A stretch of DNA of 38,107 bases from Deltaproteobacteria bacterium UBA5799 (GCA_002418185.1 DIDN01000005.1:247-38353); one strand, 5' to 3'; numbered from the stretch's first letter, positions 22,486-30,805 are shown. The notes: generated by a model not told the origin, from the sequence alone. Program-made: numbers and translations.

Positions 22486-24282
22486 ATGGCAAACGCACAC
22501 CGACATGCAAACCACTTGAAGGACCAGAGGAGCCCGTACCTCAAGCAGCACGAGATGAACCCGGTGGAATGGTACCCCTGGGGGAGCGAGGCGCTCGAGA
22601 GGGCGAAAAGGGAGGACAAGCCCCTTATCATAAGCATCGGCTACGCCTCTTGCCACTGGTGCCACGTCATGGAGCGCGAGTCCTTCGAGGACGAGGAGAC
22701 TGCACGCATAATGAACGAGAATTTCATCAACATCAAGGTGGACAGGGAGGAGAGGCCGGACCTCGACAGCCTCTACATAAAAGCGGTGCAGGCCATGACC
22801 GGGCACGCGGGCTGGCCGCTTACGGTCTTCGCCACCCCCGACGGCGTGCCCTTCTACGGGGGCTCCTATTTCCCGCCCGAGGACTTAAGGGGCATGCCTT
22901 CGTTCAGGAAGGTCCTCCTTGCCGTGAGCCTTGCATACAGGAAAAACCGGGACAAGATAGAGACCGTTACCGCAGACGTCGAGAGGACGCTCGGGGGCAG
23001 GGCCGAGATAGCCCCCATAGAGCTCAGGGGCGAGGTCGCGGACATCGCCTATGACGCCGCGCGCCTCTACTTCGACCCCGTGTACGGCGGCTTCGGCAGG
23101 GGCACGAAGTTCCCCCATTCGATGTTCCTCAATTTCCTCCTGCGCTACCATAAGAGGACGGGGAGGGAGGAGGCCCTTTCGATGGTGAGAAAGACCCTCT
23201 CCGCGATGGCGAGGGGCGGCATTTACGACCACCTGGGCGGCGGCTTCCACAGGTACTCGGTGGCCGAGAACTGGGACATCCCCCACTTCGAGAAGATGCT
23301 CTACGACAACGCCCTGCTCTCGCTTCTTTATACTGACGCCTGCGAGCAGACCGGGCTCGGCCTGTACAGGGAGGTGGCTATCGATACGCTCTCATACCTC
23401 ATACGCGAGATGAGGGGCGAGATGGGAGGCTTCTATTCGTCCGAGGACGCGGACGTCGAGGGCGTGGAAGGCGCCTTCTACGTATGGGGAGGGGATGAGA
23501 TACTGGAAGCGCTCGGCGCCGAGGCCGAGAGGTTCATGGAGTTCTTCTCGGTGGACGAGGAGGGGAACTACGAGGGCAAGAACACCCTGCGGGTAAACAG
23601 GCGGGAGAGGGAGACGGACGAGCCGGTCCCCGAAGAGATAAGGAAGATGAAGGGGCGCATGCTCGAGGCGAGGACGCGGAGGAAAGCTCCCCAGGTCGAC
23701 AGGAAGATAATAACGGCATGGAACGGGCTTGCGATATCCGCGCTTTCCGGGGCGTCGGGCGCGTTCAGCAGGCGCGATTTCGAGGACGAGGCGAAGCGCA
23801 CGGCGCGCTTTCTGCTTTCGTCGCTCCGCGACCGGGACGGGCGGATGCTCCGTTATTTCCTTGACGGGAGCGGAGAGGTGAAGGGGATGCTCGAGGACTA
23901 TGCGCTCCTTGCAGAGGGGCTCTTGTCCATCTACGACGCGACAGGCGAGGAGGAATGGCTCGCCGAGGCGGAGAGGCTTGCCGGGAGGATGATAGACATA
24001 TTCTACGACGAACCGAGCGAGCTCTTCTTCGACACTGGCGCGGACCAGGAGCGGCTCTTCGTCCGCGAGCGCGACCTGTACGACAACGACCTGCCTTCGG
24101 GCAACTCGGCCGCGGCCTCGCTCCTTCTGCGGCTTTACCGCGGTACCGGCAAGAGGAGGTACATGGATCTGTCCGAGGGGATACTCAGCTCAATGGACAG
24201 GCTCACCGAGGAGCCGATATCCTACGGCAACTTCCTCACTGTGCTTGAGAGTTTTCTTGCGGGGGACGAGAGGCCGCACTGA
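22486..24282 (+). CDS. YyaL/DUF255 thioredoxin-domain protein
   Basis: The 598-aa product belongs to the family of B. subtilis YyaL and mammalian SPATA20. The N-terminal thioredoxin-like domain contains SPYLKQHEMNPVEWYPWGSE and the CHWC motif (C56, C59) in GYASCHWCHVMERESFEDEE, followed by KVDREERPDLD and TGHAGWPLTVF. The remainder is an alpha/alpha-barrel like that of glycosidases and epimerases (GGIYDHLGGGFHRYSVAENW, AWNGLAISALSGASGAF, NSAAASLLLRL). Members are usually about 670-690 aa, so this one is shorter at the C-terminus. The biochemical role is unknown. AAAGGAG precedes the ATG. Its last 47 bases overlap the convergent gpgS-like gene. Confidence 0.9.
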   Translation: MANAHRHANHLKDQRSPYLKQHEMNPVEWYPWGSEALERAKREDKPLIISIGYASCHWCHVMERESFEDEETARIMNENFINIKVDREERPDLDSLYIKAVQAMTGHAGWPLTVFATPDGVPFYGGSYFPPEDLRGMPSFRKVLLAVSLAYRKNRDKIETVTADVERTLGGRAEIAPIELRGEVADIAYDAARLYFDPVYGGFGRGTKFPHSMFLNFLLRYHKRTGREEALSMVRKTLSAMARGGIYDHLGGGFHRYSVAENWDIPHFEKMLYDNALLSLLYTDACEQTGLGLYREVAIDTLSYLIREMRGEMGGFYSSEDADVEGVEGAFYVWGGDEILEALGAEAERFMEFFSVDEEGNYEGKNTLRVNRRERETDEPVPEEIRKMKGRMLEARTRRKAPQVDRKIITAWNGLAISALSGASGAFSRRDFEDEAKRTARFLLSSLRDRDGRMLRYFLDGSGEVKGMLEDYALLAEGLLSIYDATGEEEWLAEAERLAGRMIDIFYDEPSELFFDTGADQERLFVRERDLYDNDLPSGNSAAASLLLRLYRGTGKRRYMDLSEGILSSMDRLTEEPISYGNFLTVLESFLAGDERPH

Positions 24283-25495
24283 AGGCGAGCTTGTTGTCCT
24301 CCTCGATGACGGCCTTCAGGCGCTCAAGTATCCCCGGGGTCGCGGAGATGACCCTGTTCCAGTTGGGTATCATCGGTGCCCCGAGCGGGCTTTCGCCTAT
24401 AGTCTTTGCCGCCTCCATTATCGACCTCGTGAAGGCGTCTACCATCGCGGCCTCCTCGTGCCTGTCGTAGAAGAGGCCGTTGATGGCCGCGTCGCTCTCG
24501 TATTTCACTATGCTGTCCTCTGCCATCCTCAAGTACGCGGCCATGAGCGACTTGAAGAACCCGTCCGAAAAGACGACCCCCTCGGAGGCTACCGTCCTGA
24601 ATATCGACTTCGCTATGTCTATGCTCATCTTCATGAGCCCGGTCGAGGGGTCCTCGGCGGAAAGTATCTGGTGCTTGTGCTCGTAGTTCTCGGCGATGTC
24701 CACCTGGCATACGCGCTTCGTGGTGTAGTTCCTGTAGACCTCGGCGAGCATCCCGACCTCCAGCCCCCAGTCCCAGGGTATCCTGTTTATCCTGGCCACG
24801 TCCACCGTCATGGAGAACTCGCCTGCGAGCGGGTACCTGAACCCGTCGAGGAAATCGATGAACGGCTGGTTCACGACCATCTTCTGGAGCGCCCTCACGA
24901 GCGGGGTGAGGAAGAGCCTCGTTACCCTGCCGTGCATCCTGTCGGTTATTCGGGCGTAGTAGCCCTTGCAGAAGGCGAAGTCGAGGGTGGGGCTTACGAC
25001 CGGGTAGCAAAGCCTCCCGAGCAGGTCGAGGCTGTAGTTCTGTATGTCGCAGTCGTGGAGCGCGATTATGCTCGACTTGCCGCTTGCTATGACGTAGCCG
25101 TAGGCCGTCCAGGCGGACCTGCCCTTGCCGTCCTTGCCGGGGCTCACCCCCTTTTGCTCGAGGGTCGAGTACAGCTCCCTCATCCTCTTGCCGCTCGTGT
25201 GGATTATGGTGACCTCGTGCGGGAGGACTGACATGAACTCCTTTACGTTCCTGTACTCGTCGTCGGTAGCCGGGCCGAGCACCAGGACCACCTCCCTTAT
25301 GAAGCGGGCCCCCTTGAGCTCCTCCCGTATCCCCTTCATGGCCTCGCTGATCACGTCCGAGTAGAGGGCCGGCAGGACCAGCGCTATCGGGCGGACGAGG
25401 CTGTATAGCTCGAGCTCGGCGAGCAGGCGCTCGGTCTTGGGTTTCCCGAGCCTGTGAAGGGTCGTGATGGTCCCGGCATGGTAGAAGTCGGCCAT
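24236..25495 (-). CDS. GpgS-like glycosyltransferase (GT81), glucosyl-3-phosphoglycerate synthase candidate
   Basis: The 419-aa product resembles GpgS, which joins glucose from an NDP donor to 3-phosphoglycerate. Visible features are the GT-A start VRPIALVLPALYSDVISEAM, the metal-binding DCD in SIIALHDCDIQNYSLDLLGR, RLFLTPLVRALQ, and the acceptor region YPLAGEFSMTVDVARINRIP followed by WDWGLEVGMLAEVYRN, which parallels PLGGEYA and YGVEIGLLVD of mycobacterial GpgS. An N-terminal extension of about 35 residues and a helical C-terminal tail make it longer than mycobacterial GpgS. ATG 25495 follows GGAGG; a longer reading to 25555 crosses a promoter. It has its own tandem promoters and lies last in the glycosylglycerate cluster. 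Donor and acceptor specificity are inferred. Confidence 0.8.
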   Translation of the reverse strand: MADFYHAGTITTLHRLGKPKTERLLAELELYSLVRPIALVLPALYSDVISEAMKGIREELKGARFIREVVLVLGPATDDEYRNVKEFMSVLPHEVTIIHTSGKRMRELYSTLEQKGVSPGKDGKGRSAWTAYGYVIASGKSSIIALHDCDIQNYSLDLLGRLCYPVVSPTLDFAFCKGYYARITDRMHGRVTRLFLTPLVRALQKMVVNQPFIDFLDGFRYPLAGEFSMTVDVARINRIPWDWGLEVGMLAEVYRNYTTKRVCQVDIAENYEHKHQILSAEDPSTGLMKMSIDIAKSIFRTVASEGVVFSDGFFKSLMAAYLRMAEDSIVKYESDAAINGLFYDRHEEAAMVDAFTRSIMEAAKTIGESPLGAPMIPNWNRVISATPGILERLKAVIEEDNKLAFSAASRPPQENSQAQ

Positions 25496-25531
25496 TTTAC
25501 CTCCTTTCCGAAAAAAACGGCGTCCCAGGAG

Positions 25532-25560
25532 AGGGTAATCCACAGGGCAGCACATGTCAA
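25532..25560 (-). promoter_or_regulatory. proximal promoter of the gpgS-like gene
   Basis: On the minus strand TTGACA (25560-25555) lies 17 bases before TACCCT (25537-25532). The -35 is perfect but the -10 is weak, as in promoters that need an activator. Confidence 0.5.
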
Positions 25561-25712
25561 GGGAGGCGGCTGCCGCCCTTGATGGAACCGTATGGGTGTG
25601 CGGAGTTCGCTTTTATTTCGAGCCCGGCCTGAATTCAGGAAAGCCGGATTCGGACAACTACCGAGGGAAAAAGGCTTAAGCCGCCTTGAAAGAACATGTG
25701 AGAAGCGAAAAA

Positions 25713-25741
25713 ATTATATCACCATGGGAGACCCCGTGCAA
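25713..25741 (-). promoter_or_regulatory. distal promoter of the gpgS-like gene
   Basis: On the minus strand TTGCAC (25741-25736) and a perfect TATAAT (25718-25713) are 17 bases apart. The leader would be about 210 bases. A short hairpin, AAGGC/GCCTT followed by T residues (about 25687-25668), lies 20-40 bases into it and could act as a weak terminator. Confidence 0.65.
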
Positions 25742-25761
25742 CACGGACCGCCTCCGCCGGG

Positions 25762-26454
25762 CTAGAGCTGGTCCAGGTTGTTCCCGTCGCGCCTGGAAAG
25801 GAGGAAGTCGAGCGCCTTTTTCGCGTACGACCTGCCCGCCATGCCGAAGGCCACGGCCACGGCGAGCCCTATCGAGCCGAAGAATATCACGAATGCCGCA
25901 AGGACTATCTTCGGGGCTATCGCGAGCTGCTCAAGCGCCATGGCGAACGCCAGAACGAGCAGCAGTATGCGGACGAGCTCGCTAAGGGCCTTCGAGTATT
26001 CAATCCCGGAGTTGACGCCGGCTATGAGCACGGCCCTTGCCAGGAAGTTCGCGATGAAGTACCCCAGGAGCACGATAATGACGGCGGAGAAGAAGCGAGG
26101 GAGATAGAGGAAGAAGACCGAGACGAGGGCGTCGGTTACGCGGAAGCCGAGTGTGGCGAACCCCGCCACGAAGAAGAGGACGATTATGAACCAGTATATG
26201 AACGAGCCTATGAAGCGGGAGGGAGGGTTGGTTATCCCCGCCTTCCTGAAGGCGGTGGTAAGGCCTATCTGGTCGCTCCACGTGTCGAACCGCACGGCCC
26301 GGAAGCCCTTTTGGAGCAGACGGTTCACAAGGGCCGCGGCGATGAAGCCCGACAGCACTATTATGATTATGACGAGGAGATCGGGGATGAACTGAAGGAG
26401 CTGCTCCCCGAAATTTTCAAGGTGTTCCGAAATCCGGGCTATGATAGTCCTCAT
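25762..26454 (-). CDS. small MscS-related (CmpX-like) membrane protein
   Basis: The 230-aa product has at least five hydrophobic segments: LLQFIPDLLVIIIIVLSGFI, FIYWFIIVLFFVAGFATLG, LPRFFSAVIIVLLGYFIANF, SELVRILLLVLAFAMALEQL and VLAAFVIFFGSIGLAVAVAF. The last, glycine/alanine-rich helix followed by GMAGRSYAKKALDFLL resembles the pore helix of MscS channels, but the large cytoplasmic domain of MscS is absent. This matches the conserved TM-helix proteins related to CmpX. It may act as a channel or osmotic sensor. Its ATG overlaps the stop of the upstream glycosyltransferase (TAATG), so it is translated with the osmolyte genes. Confidence 0.85.
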   Translation of the reverse strand: MRTIIARISEHLENFGEQLLQFIPDLLVIIIIVLSGFIAAALVNRLLQKGFRAVRFDTWSDQIGLTTAFRKAGITNPPSRFIGSFIYWFIIVLFFVAGFATLGFRVTDALVSVFFLYLPRFFSAVIIVLLGYFIANFLARAVLIAGVNSGIEYSKALSELVRILLLVLAFAMALEQLAIAPKIVLAAFVIFFGSIGLAVAVAFGMAGRSYAKKALDFLLSRRDGNNLDQL

Positions 26455-27725
26455 TATTTACCCCCCTCTTGCCAGTTACTGACCAGGTAGCTTTTCTGCC
26501 GCTCGTACTCGGCGCAGACGTCTTCGACCACCGCTTCTGCCTCCTCGTCGTTCATCTCCGCCGTCTCCAGGAAAAAAGAGGCGGTCCGGCCGTAGTATAA
26601 AGGAATCAAGGTCTTAAGGAGCTGCTCTGGCTGAAGTTTCCTGTGGTGGTAGGCCAGTATGTAATCGTAGACCATCCTGACCCACAGCTCTTTCGGGAAT
26701 CGGAAACCGGACGCCTCGGCCCTGGACATGCGCGCAAGCGCATCCACCTTCTCCTTGTCCATGAACCCGGCCCATATCTCCCCGAGGTTCTCGGCCCCGA
26801 GCCTGAAATGCCTGAGCATCCCCTCCACGCTCGCCTTTATCGGGACGACACCGACCTGATACTTGAACCCGAAGGTCGGGACCTCTATCGAATCAGTAGC
26901 GGAGCGCCATTCCCTGTTGTGCTTTTCAGTAAGAGACATGAGCGAGCCTACCACCTGCACGAACATGTCCCGGAGGTCCGCGCCCGGGTCCTTCGGGTCG
27001 TGTATCTTGGCGCCGAGGTACGCCTGGCAGACCTTGAATCGGCCTGCCAGGGCCTCGGTCGTCATCCATATGTCTATGCCGAAGCGGGCTATGTCGGTAT
27101 TCCAGACGTCCTGCCCGACGTAGAACTTCGCCATTTCGCCGGAGAAGCCGAACTCGCCGCCGATGGGCTGGCGTATCTTCCTGCAGTAGAGCGACCTCGT
27201 GAGCGGGTATATTATCGAGTTGGTGATGGTCCCGTCGTACTTGTGCCTGGCGTAGAGAGGGGCGACGAAGTCGAACCCCTCCTTGTATACGGGCGACAGC
27301 AGGAGCTCTATCCACTCGGGCGTTATCGAGCGGAGGTCGGCGTCCACCACGCAGCAGGCCTTCGCCCCCAAGGCGGAGGCCATCTTGAATATGGTCCTGA
27401 AGGCGCTCCCCTTTCCTGGTATGCCGTGGTAAGGGGTCGTTATCCTGTTCACCGGGTGGAGCCTGTGCGAGAGGAATACCGCCTTGTGGTCCACGCTCGC
27501 GTTTATGACCATCTCGGGGGTCTTGTCGACCGAGCCGCCGTCCGAGTTTATTATTACCGCTTTCTCCGAGGGGAAGTATTTCGCGAGCCCCGCGTCCACG
27601 GCCCGGACCACGTGGCCGATGGTCCGCGAGTTGTTGTAGCTCGCGATGCCGACGACTATGTCGGCGCTGTCGGGGAGGCTGCTGGCCTCGATCTCCCCTT
27701 CGGGTGTCTGTGTCCGCGTTTGCAT
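26454..27725 (-). CDS. glycosyltransferase of glycosylglycerate synthesis (Ggs/MggA-like)
   Basis: The 423-aa product is a GT-A fold transferase: DIVVGIASYNNSRTIGHVVR near residue 23, the nucleotide-side INSDGGSVDKTPE, the metal motif DAD in CCVVDADLRSITPEWIELLL, and the acceptor region RKIRQPIGGEFGFSGEMAKF. A long helical C-terminal part follows (ENLGEIWAGFMDKEKVDALA). The PIGGEF segment parallels PLAGEF of the neighbouring GpgS-like protein, so the two are distant relatives. I infer either glucosylglycerate synthase (direct transfer to glycerate) or a synthase adding a second sugar to glucosyl-3-phosphoglycerate. It starts two bases after the phosphatase stop and ends overlapping the channel gene, so all three are one operon. 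Confidence 0.75.
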   Translation of the reverse strand: MQTRTQTPEGEIEASSLPDSADIVVGIASYNNSRTIGHVVRAVDAGLAKYFPSEKAVIINSDGGSVDKTPEMVINASVDHKAVFLSHRLHPVNRITTPYHGIPGKGSAFRTIFKMASALGAKACCVVDADLRSITPEWIELLLSPVYKEGFDFVAPLYARHKYDGTITNSIIYPLTRSLYCRKIRQPIGGEFGFSGEMAKFYVGQDVWNTDIARFGIDIWMTTEALAGRFKVCQAYLGAKIHDPKDPGADLRDMFVQVVGSLMSLTEKHNREWRSATDSIEVPTFGFKYQVGVVPIKASVEGMLRHFRLGAENLGEIWAGFMDKEKVDALARMSRAEASGFRFPKELWVRMVYDYILAYHHRKLQPEQLLKTLIPLYYGRTASFFLETAEMNDEEAEAVVEDVCAEYERQKSYLVSNWQEGGK

Positions 27726-27727
27726 GG

Positions 27728-28549
27728 TCAGCAGGTATACCCTTCGGAGGAGGACCTGATAGAGTCGAGTATGCCGACGATGGCCAGGGCCCAGCCGGAA
27801 GGGCCTGCGCCCCGCGCCCTCACAAGCCCCGGTATCTCGCCCAGGTCCTCATGGCCCCCGTCCTCGTTCATGACCAGCACGGGGTAGTCGACCTTCCTCA
27901 GGAAAGGCACGTCGTTCGCCCCGTTCCCCAGCCCGATCGTCGTTACTCTGCCGTAAAGCGCCCTGTACATGGAGACGAGCCTCTCGACGGCCTTTCCCTT
28001 GTCGTTGGGCCCGGTTATATGGAAGAGCCGTCCCATGGTGAACGAATACCCGGCGGCCTCGACGAGCCCCCTGGCCTCCTCGGGGGAGGCCCCCTCCATG
28101 AGGAAGGGCTCGTCGAACTCCCTTTCCTTCGACAACGCGGCCTCCTCCGGGGGAAGACCGGTGAGCTTTTGGACCTCCTCGACGGACATGTCGCCGAACC
28201 CGGTTACCCTTTTTCCCGACCGGGCCATTATGGAAAGAAGGGCGCGGCGGAGCTCTCCGTAGTCCGCGCCCAGCCTTATCCGCACGAGCCCGTCCATTTC
28301 CTCCCCTTTGACCGTGAACGGAAAATACGAGCGCGGGATATATATCCCTCCGCCGTTCTCGGTTATGAAGGGGTCGGTGTTGGCGAGCCGTTCCCTTATC
28401 CTCTCCACTTCCTTGCGGGTCTTGCTCGTAACGAGCACAAGCGGTATGGCGTCTTCCGAAACCCTTTTGAGGGCCGCGCCGGCCTGCTCAAAGGAGTAGC
28501 TCGAATCAAGGAGCGTGCCGTCGAGGTCGGTGAAGATTACCGGTTTCAT
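27728..28549 (-). CDS. HAD-IIB phosphatase, MpgP/GpgP/MggB family
   Basis: The 273-aa product is a haloacid-dehalogenase phosphatase of the mannosyl-3-phosphoglycerate phosphatase type. HAD motif I is VIFTDLDGTLLDSSYSFEQA with the nucleophile Asp, motif II lies in IPLVLVTSKTRKEVERI, FITENGGGIYIPRSYFP marks the MpgP subfamily, and motif IV is VTTIGLGNGANDVPFLRKVD. It probably removes the phosphate from a glycosyl-3-phosphoglycerate made by the neighbouring transferases. The second of two adjacent ATGs (28549) is better spaced from GGAG. It is the first gene of the operon, driven by the promoter at 28590-28617. Confidence 0.85.
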   Translation of the reverse strand: MKPVIFTDLDGTLLDSSYSFEQAGAALKRVSEDAIPLVLVTSKTRKEVERIRERLANTDPFITENGGGIYIPRSYFPFTVKGEEMDGLVRIRLGADYGELRRALLSIMARSGKRVTGFGDMSVEEVQKLTGLPPEEAALSKEREFDEPFLMEGASPEEARGLVEAAGYSFTMGRLFHITGPNDKGKAVERLVSMYRALYGRVTTIGLGNGANDVPFLRKVDYPVLVMNEDGGHEDLGEIPGLVRARGAGPSGWALAIVGILDSIRSSSEGYTC

Positions 28550-28589
28550 CATGGCTCCGGGCGGGTCTGTGTGGACATGGGACCCATAG

Positions 28590-28617
28590 ATAATATCAAA
28601 TCTGGCCGGTCCGTCAA
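28590..28617 (-). promoter_or_regulatory. sigma70-type promoter of the osmolyte operon
   Basis: On the minus strand TTGACG (28617-28612) and TATTAT (28595-28590) are separated by 16 bases. The predicted start near 28583 leaves a leader of about 34 bases before the phosphatase gene. Confidence 0.75.
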
Positions 28618-28641
28618 TGGTCCGGCAAACGGGCCTGCCCA

Positions 28642-28670
28642 TTGACTTGGGCCGGCTTTGTATTTACAAT
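28642..28670 (+). promoter_or_regulatory. sigma70-type promoter of the amidase-rph-rdgB operon
   Basis: TTGACT (28642-28647) and TACAAT (28665-28670) are 17 bases apart. The amidase ATG lies only eight bases beyond the -10 box, so the mRNA would be leaderless or nearly so. Confidence 0.75.
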
Positions 28671-28678
28671 AGGCACAA

Positions 28679-29488
28679 ATGGGAAAGCGCCTCCTGACAG
28701 CCTGCATACTGCTCGTCGTTTTTTCGTTCCCTGTCTCCCTGAACGGCGCGGTCCTCCGGGAGACCGGCCCCATGGTGGTCGTTATCGACCCCGGCCACGG
28801 GGGCGAGGACACCGGCGCCAGGGGGCCGTCGGGGCTCGAGGAAAAGCAAGTCACCCTGAAGCTCGCCCTCGCGCTGGCCGAGTCGCTCGAGAAAAAGGGC
28901 GGCATGAGGGTGCTCCTCACCAGGACCGCCGACGTCTTCGTCCCGCTCGATGAGAGGACGTCCTTCGCGAACAGGAGCGGAGCGGACCTTTTTATAAGCA
29001 TACACGCCAATGCCGCCTCGAACAAGGACGCAATCGGCATCGAGACCTTTTTCCTCAGTTTCGAGGCCACTGACGAGGACGCAAGGAGGCTTGCGGCCTT
29101 TGAGAACAGCGCCGGGCAGCTCGGAGGCGCCGTTTTCGCCGAAGCAGGCTCCGGTGACGACCTCAAGACCATACTCCTGGACCTCGCCAACTCCAAATCC
29201 CACCACGAGAGCTCGGCCTTTGCAGAGGCGGTCCACACTACCATGGTCGGCGGCACCGGCAGGGAGAGCCGCGGCGTGAAGCAGGCCCCGTTCACGGTGC
29301 TCGTCGGCGCGACCATGCCCGCGGTCCTCATAGAGGTCGGGTTCATCTCCAATCCTGCAGAGGAGAAGTGGCTCTCGAAAGCGGACGGCCGGGCGATGCT
29401 TGCCGATTCGATAGCCGAGGGGATAACCAGCTTCAAGGAAGCGCTCGCAAGGAAACGGGGGTACATTGAAGTCAGCGGCAGGGACTGA
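28679..29488 (+). CDS. N-acetylmuramoyl-L-alanine amidase (Amidase_3)
   Basis: The enzyme cuts the amide bond between muramic acid and the stem peptide in the periplasm, usually for daughter-cell separation or wall turnover. The 269-aa product has a signal peptide (MGKRLLTACILLVVFSFPVS) and a single AmiC-type catalytic domain with the zinc ligands in DPGHGGEDTGARG, the Glu of GLEEKQVTLKLALAL, the His of LFISIHANAASNKDA and the catalytic Glu of PAVLIEVGFISNPAEEKW. There is no AMIN targeting domain. No ribosome site precedes the ATG, in line with a leaderless start. The following rph gene overlaps its 3' end. Confidence 0.92.
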   Translation: MGKRLLTACILLVVFSFPVSLNGAVLRETGPMVVVIDPGHGGEDTGARGPSGLEEKQVTLKLALALAESLEKKGGMRVLLTRTADVFVPLDERTSFANRSGADLFISIHANAASNKDAIGIETFFLSFEATDEDARRLAAFENSAGQLGGAVFAEAGSGDDLKTILLDLANSKSHHESSAFAEAVHTTMVGGTGRESRGVKQAPFTVLVGATMPAVLIEVGFISNPAEEKWLSKADGRAMLADSIAEGITSFKEALARKRGYIEVSGRD

Positions 29489-30209
29489 GAGGGCAAACGG
29501 GCGGAAGCACGACCAGCTCAGGAGAGTTGCGGCCGAGCGCCGGTACCTCAAGTTCGCCGAAGGCTCCGTCCTCTTCGAGATGGGCGATACCAGGGTCATC
29601 TGCGCCGCAACGGTAGAGGAGAGGGTGCCGCCCTTCCTCGCAGGGACGGGCAGGGGCTGGCTCACCGCCGAATACGCGATGCTCCCGAGGTCGTCGAAGA
29701 AAAGGATACAGAGGGAGGCGGCCTCGGGCAGGGTCGGAGGCAGGACGCACGAGATACAGAGGCTCATCGGGAGGTCGCTCCGGGCCGTTGCGGACATGCA
29801 GGCCCTCGGCGAGCGGACCGTCTATATAGACTGCGACGTCATACAGGCCGACGGCGGCACGAGGACCGCCTCGGTCACGGGCGCCTACATCGCCGTCCAC
29901 GACACACTGCGTGAGCTTGTGGAGCAGGGCCTCCTCGACTCCGTCCCCCTGAAGGACTCGGTCGCAGCCGTGAGCGTCGGCATCGTCGGCGGCGTGCCGG
30001 TGCTCGACCTTGACTACGAGGAGGACTCGAAGGCCGAGGTCGACATGAACGTCATCATGACCGGGGACGGAAGGTTCATAGAGGTGCAGGGCACAGCCGA
30101 GCTTTCCCCGTTCACGTCAGGGGAGATGTCCGCCCTCATCTCGCTCGCCTCCAAGGGCATAAGGGAACTCACCGACTTCCAGAAGAAAACAATCGGGAAC
30201 GGACGTTGA
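29466..30209 (+). CDS. rph: ribonuclease PH
   Basis: RNase PH is a phosphorolytic 3'-5' exoribonuclease that trims tRNA 3' ends. The 247-aa product carries the family start GRKHDQLRRV, GSVLFEMGDTRVICAATVEE, the phosphate-binding region RSSKKRIQREAASGRVGGRT with HEIQRLIGRSLRAV, IDCDVIQADGGTRTASVTGA, and EVQGTAELSPFTSGEM. The only suitable start is TTG at 29466, 23 bases inside the amidase gene and a few bases after a G5 run. It overlaps rdgB by four bases. Confidence 0.95.
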   Translation: MKSAAGTERANGRKHDQLRRVAAERRYLKFAEGSVLFEMGDTRVICAATVEERVPPFLAGTGRGWLTAEYAMLPRSSKKRIQREAASGRVGGRTHEIQRLIGRSLRAVADMQALGERTVYIDCDVIQADGGTRTASVTGAYIAVHDTLRELVEQGLLDSVPLKDSVAAVSVGIVGGVPVLDLDYEEDSKAEVDMNVIMTGDGRFIEVQGTAELSPFTSGEMSALISLASKGIRELTDFQKKTIGNGR

Positions 30210-30805
30210 AGCTGGTCATCGCCACCAGGAACACGGGCAAGGCCGGCGAGATGGCCGCCCTGCTCGAAGGCACGGGAACGGAGGCGATAACCCTTAACGA
30301 CTACCCCTCCCTCGTCCTTCCCCCGGAGACGGGCGCGAGTTTCAGGGACAACGCGCTCATAAAGGCCCGCTTCGTCGCTGAGGCGACAGGCCTTCCGGCG
30401 CTCGCCGACGATTCGGGACTCGAGGTAGACGCCCTCTCCGGCGCGCCAGGCGTCCTCTCCGCAAGGTACGCTGGCGTGAACGCGACCGATAAAGAAAACT
30501 ACCGTAAGCTCCTCTGCGCGCTCGAAGGCGTGCCTGAAGGCAAAAGGACCGCGCGCTTCAGGTGCGCTCTCGCCTTTGTAGCGCCCGGCAAAGTCGAGGA
30601 GATCTTCGAGGGCGAGTTCGAGGGCGATATCTCGACAGAGCCCAGGGGGAGCGGCGGTTTCGGCTACGACCCGGTCTTCATCGTGCCGGGAAGGGGGCTT
30701 ACGGTCGCGGAGCTTCCGCCCGGGGAAAAGGGGAAGATAAGCCACAGGGCAAAGGCGCTCATGGCATTCAAGGCGTACCTGGCCGGTCGGGACGGAGAAA
30801 GATAA
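30206..30805 (+). CDS. rdgB: XTP/dITP diphosphatase (house-cleaning NTPase)
   Basis: This enzyme hydrolyses non-canonical purine triphosphates (XTP, ITP, dITP) and keeps them out of DNA and RNA. The 199-aa product has the full set of motifs: LVIATRNTGKAGEMAALLEG, SFRDNALIKARFVAEATGLP, ALADDSGLEVDALSGAPGVL with SARYAG, GSGGFGYDPVFIVPG and KGKISHRAKAL. The start is TTG at 30206, overlapping the rph TGA (TTGA), so two successive genes use TTG starts. rph-rdgB adjacency is common in bacteria. Confidence 0.95.
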   Translation: MKLVIATRNTGKAGEMAALLEGTGTEAITLNDYPSLVLPPETGASFRDNALIKARFVAEATGLPALADDSGLEVDALSGAPGVLSARYAGVNATDKENYRKLLCALEGVPEGKRTARFRCALAFVAPGKVEEIFEGEFEGDISTEPRGSGGFGYDPVFIVPGRGLTVAELPPGEKGKISHRAKALMAFKAYLAGRDGER

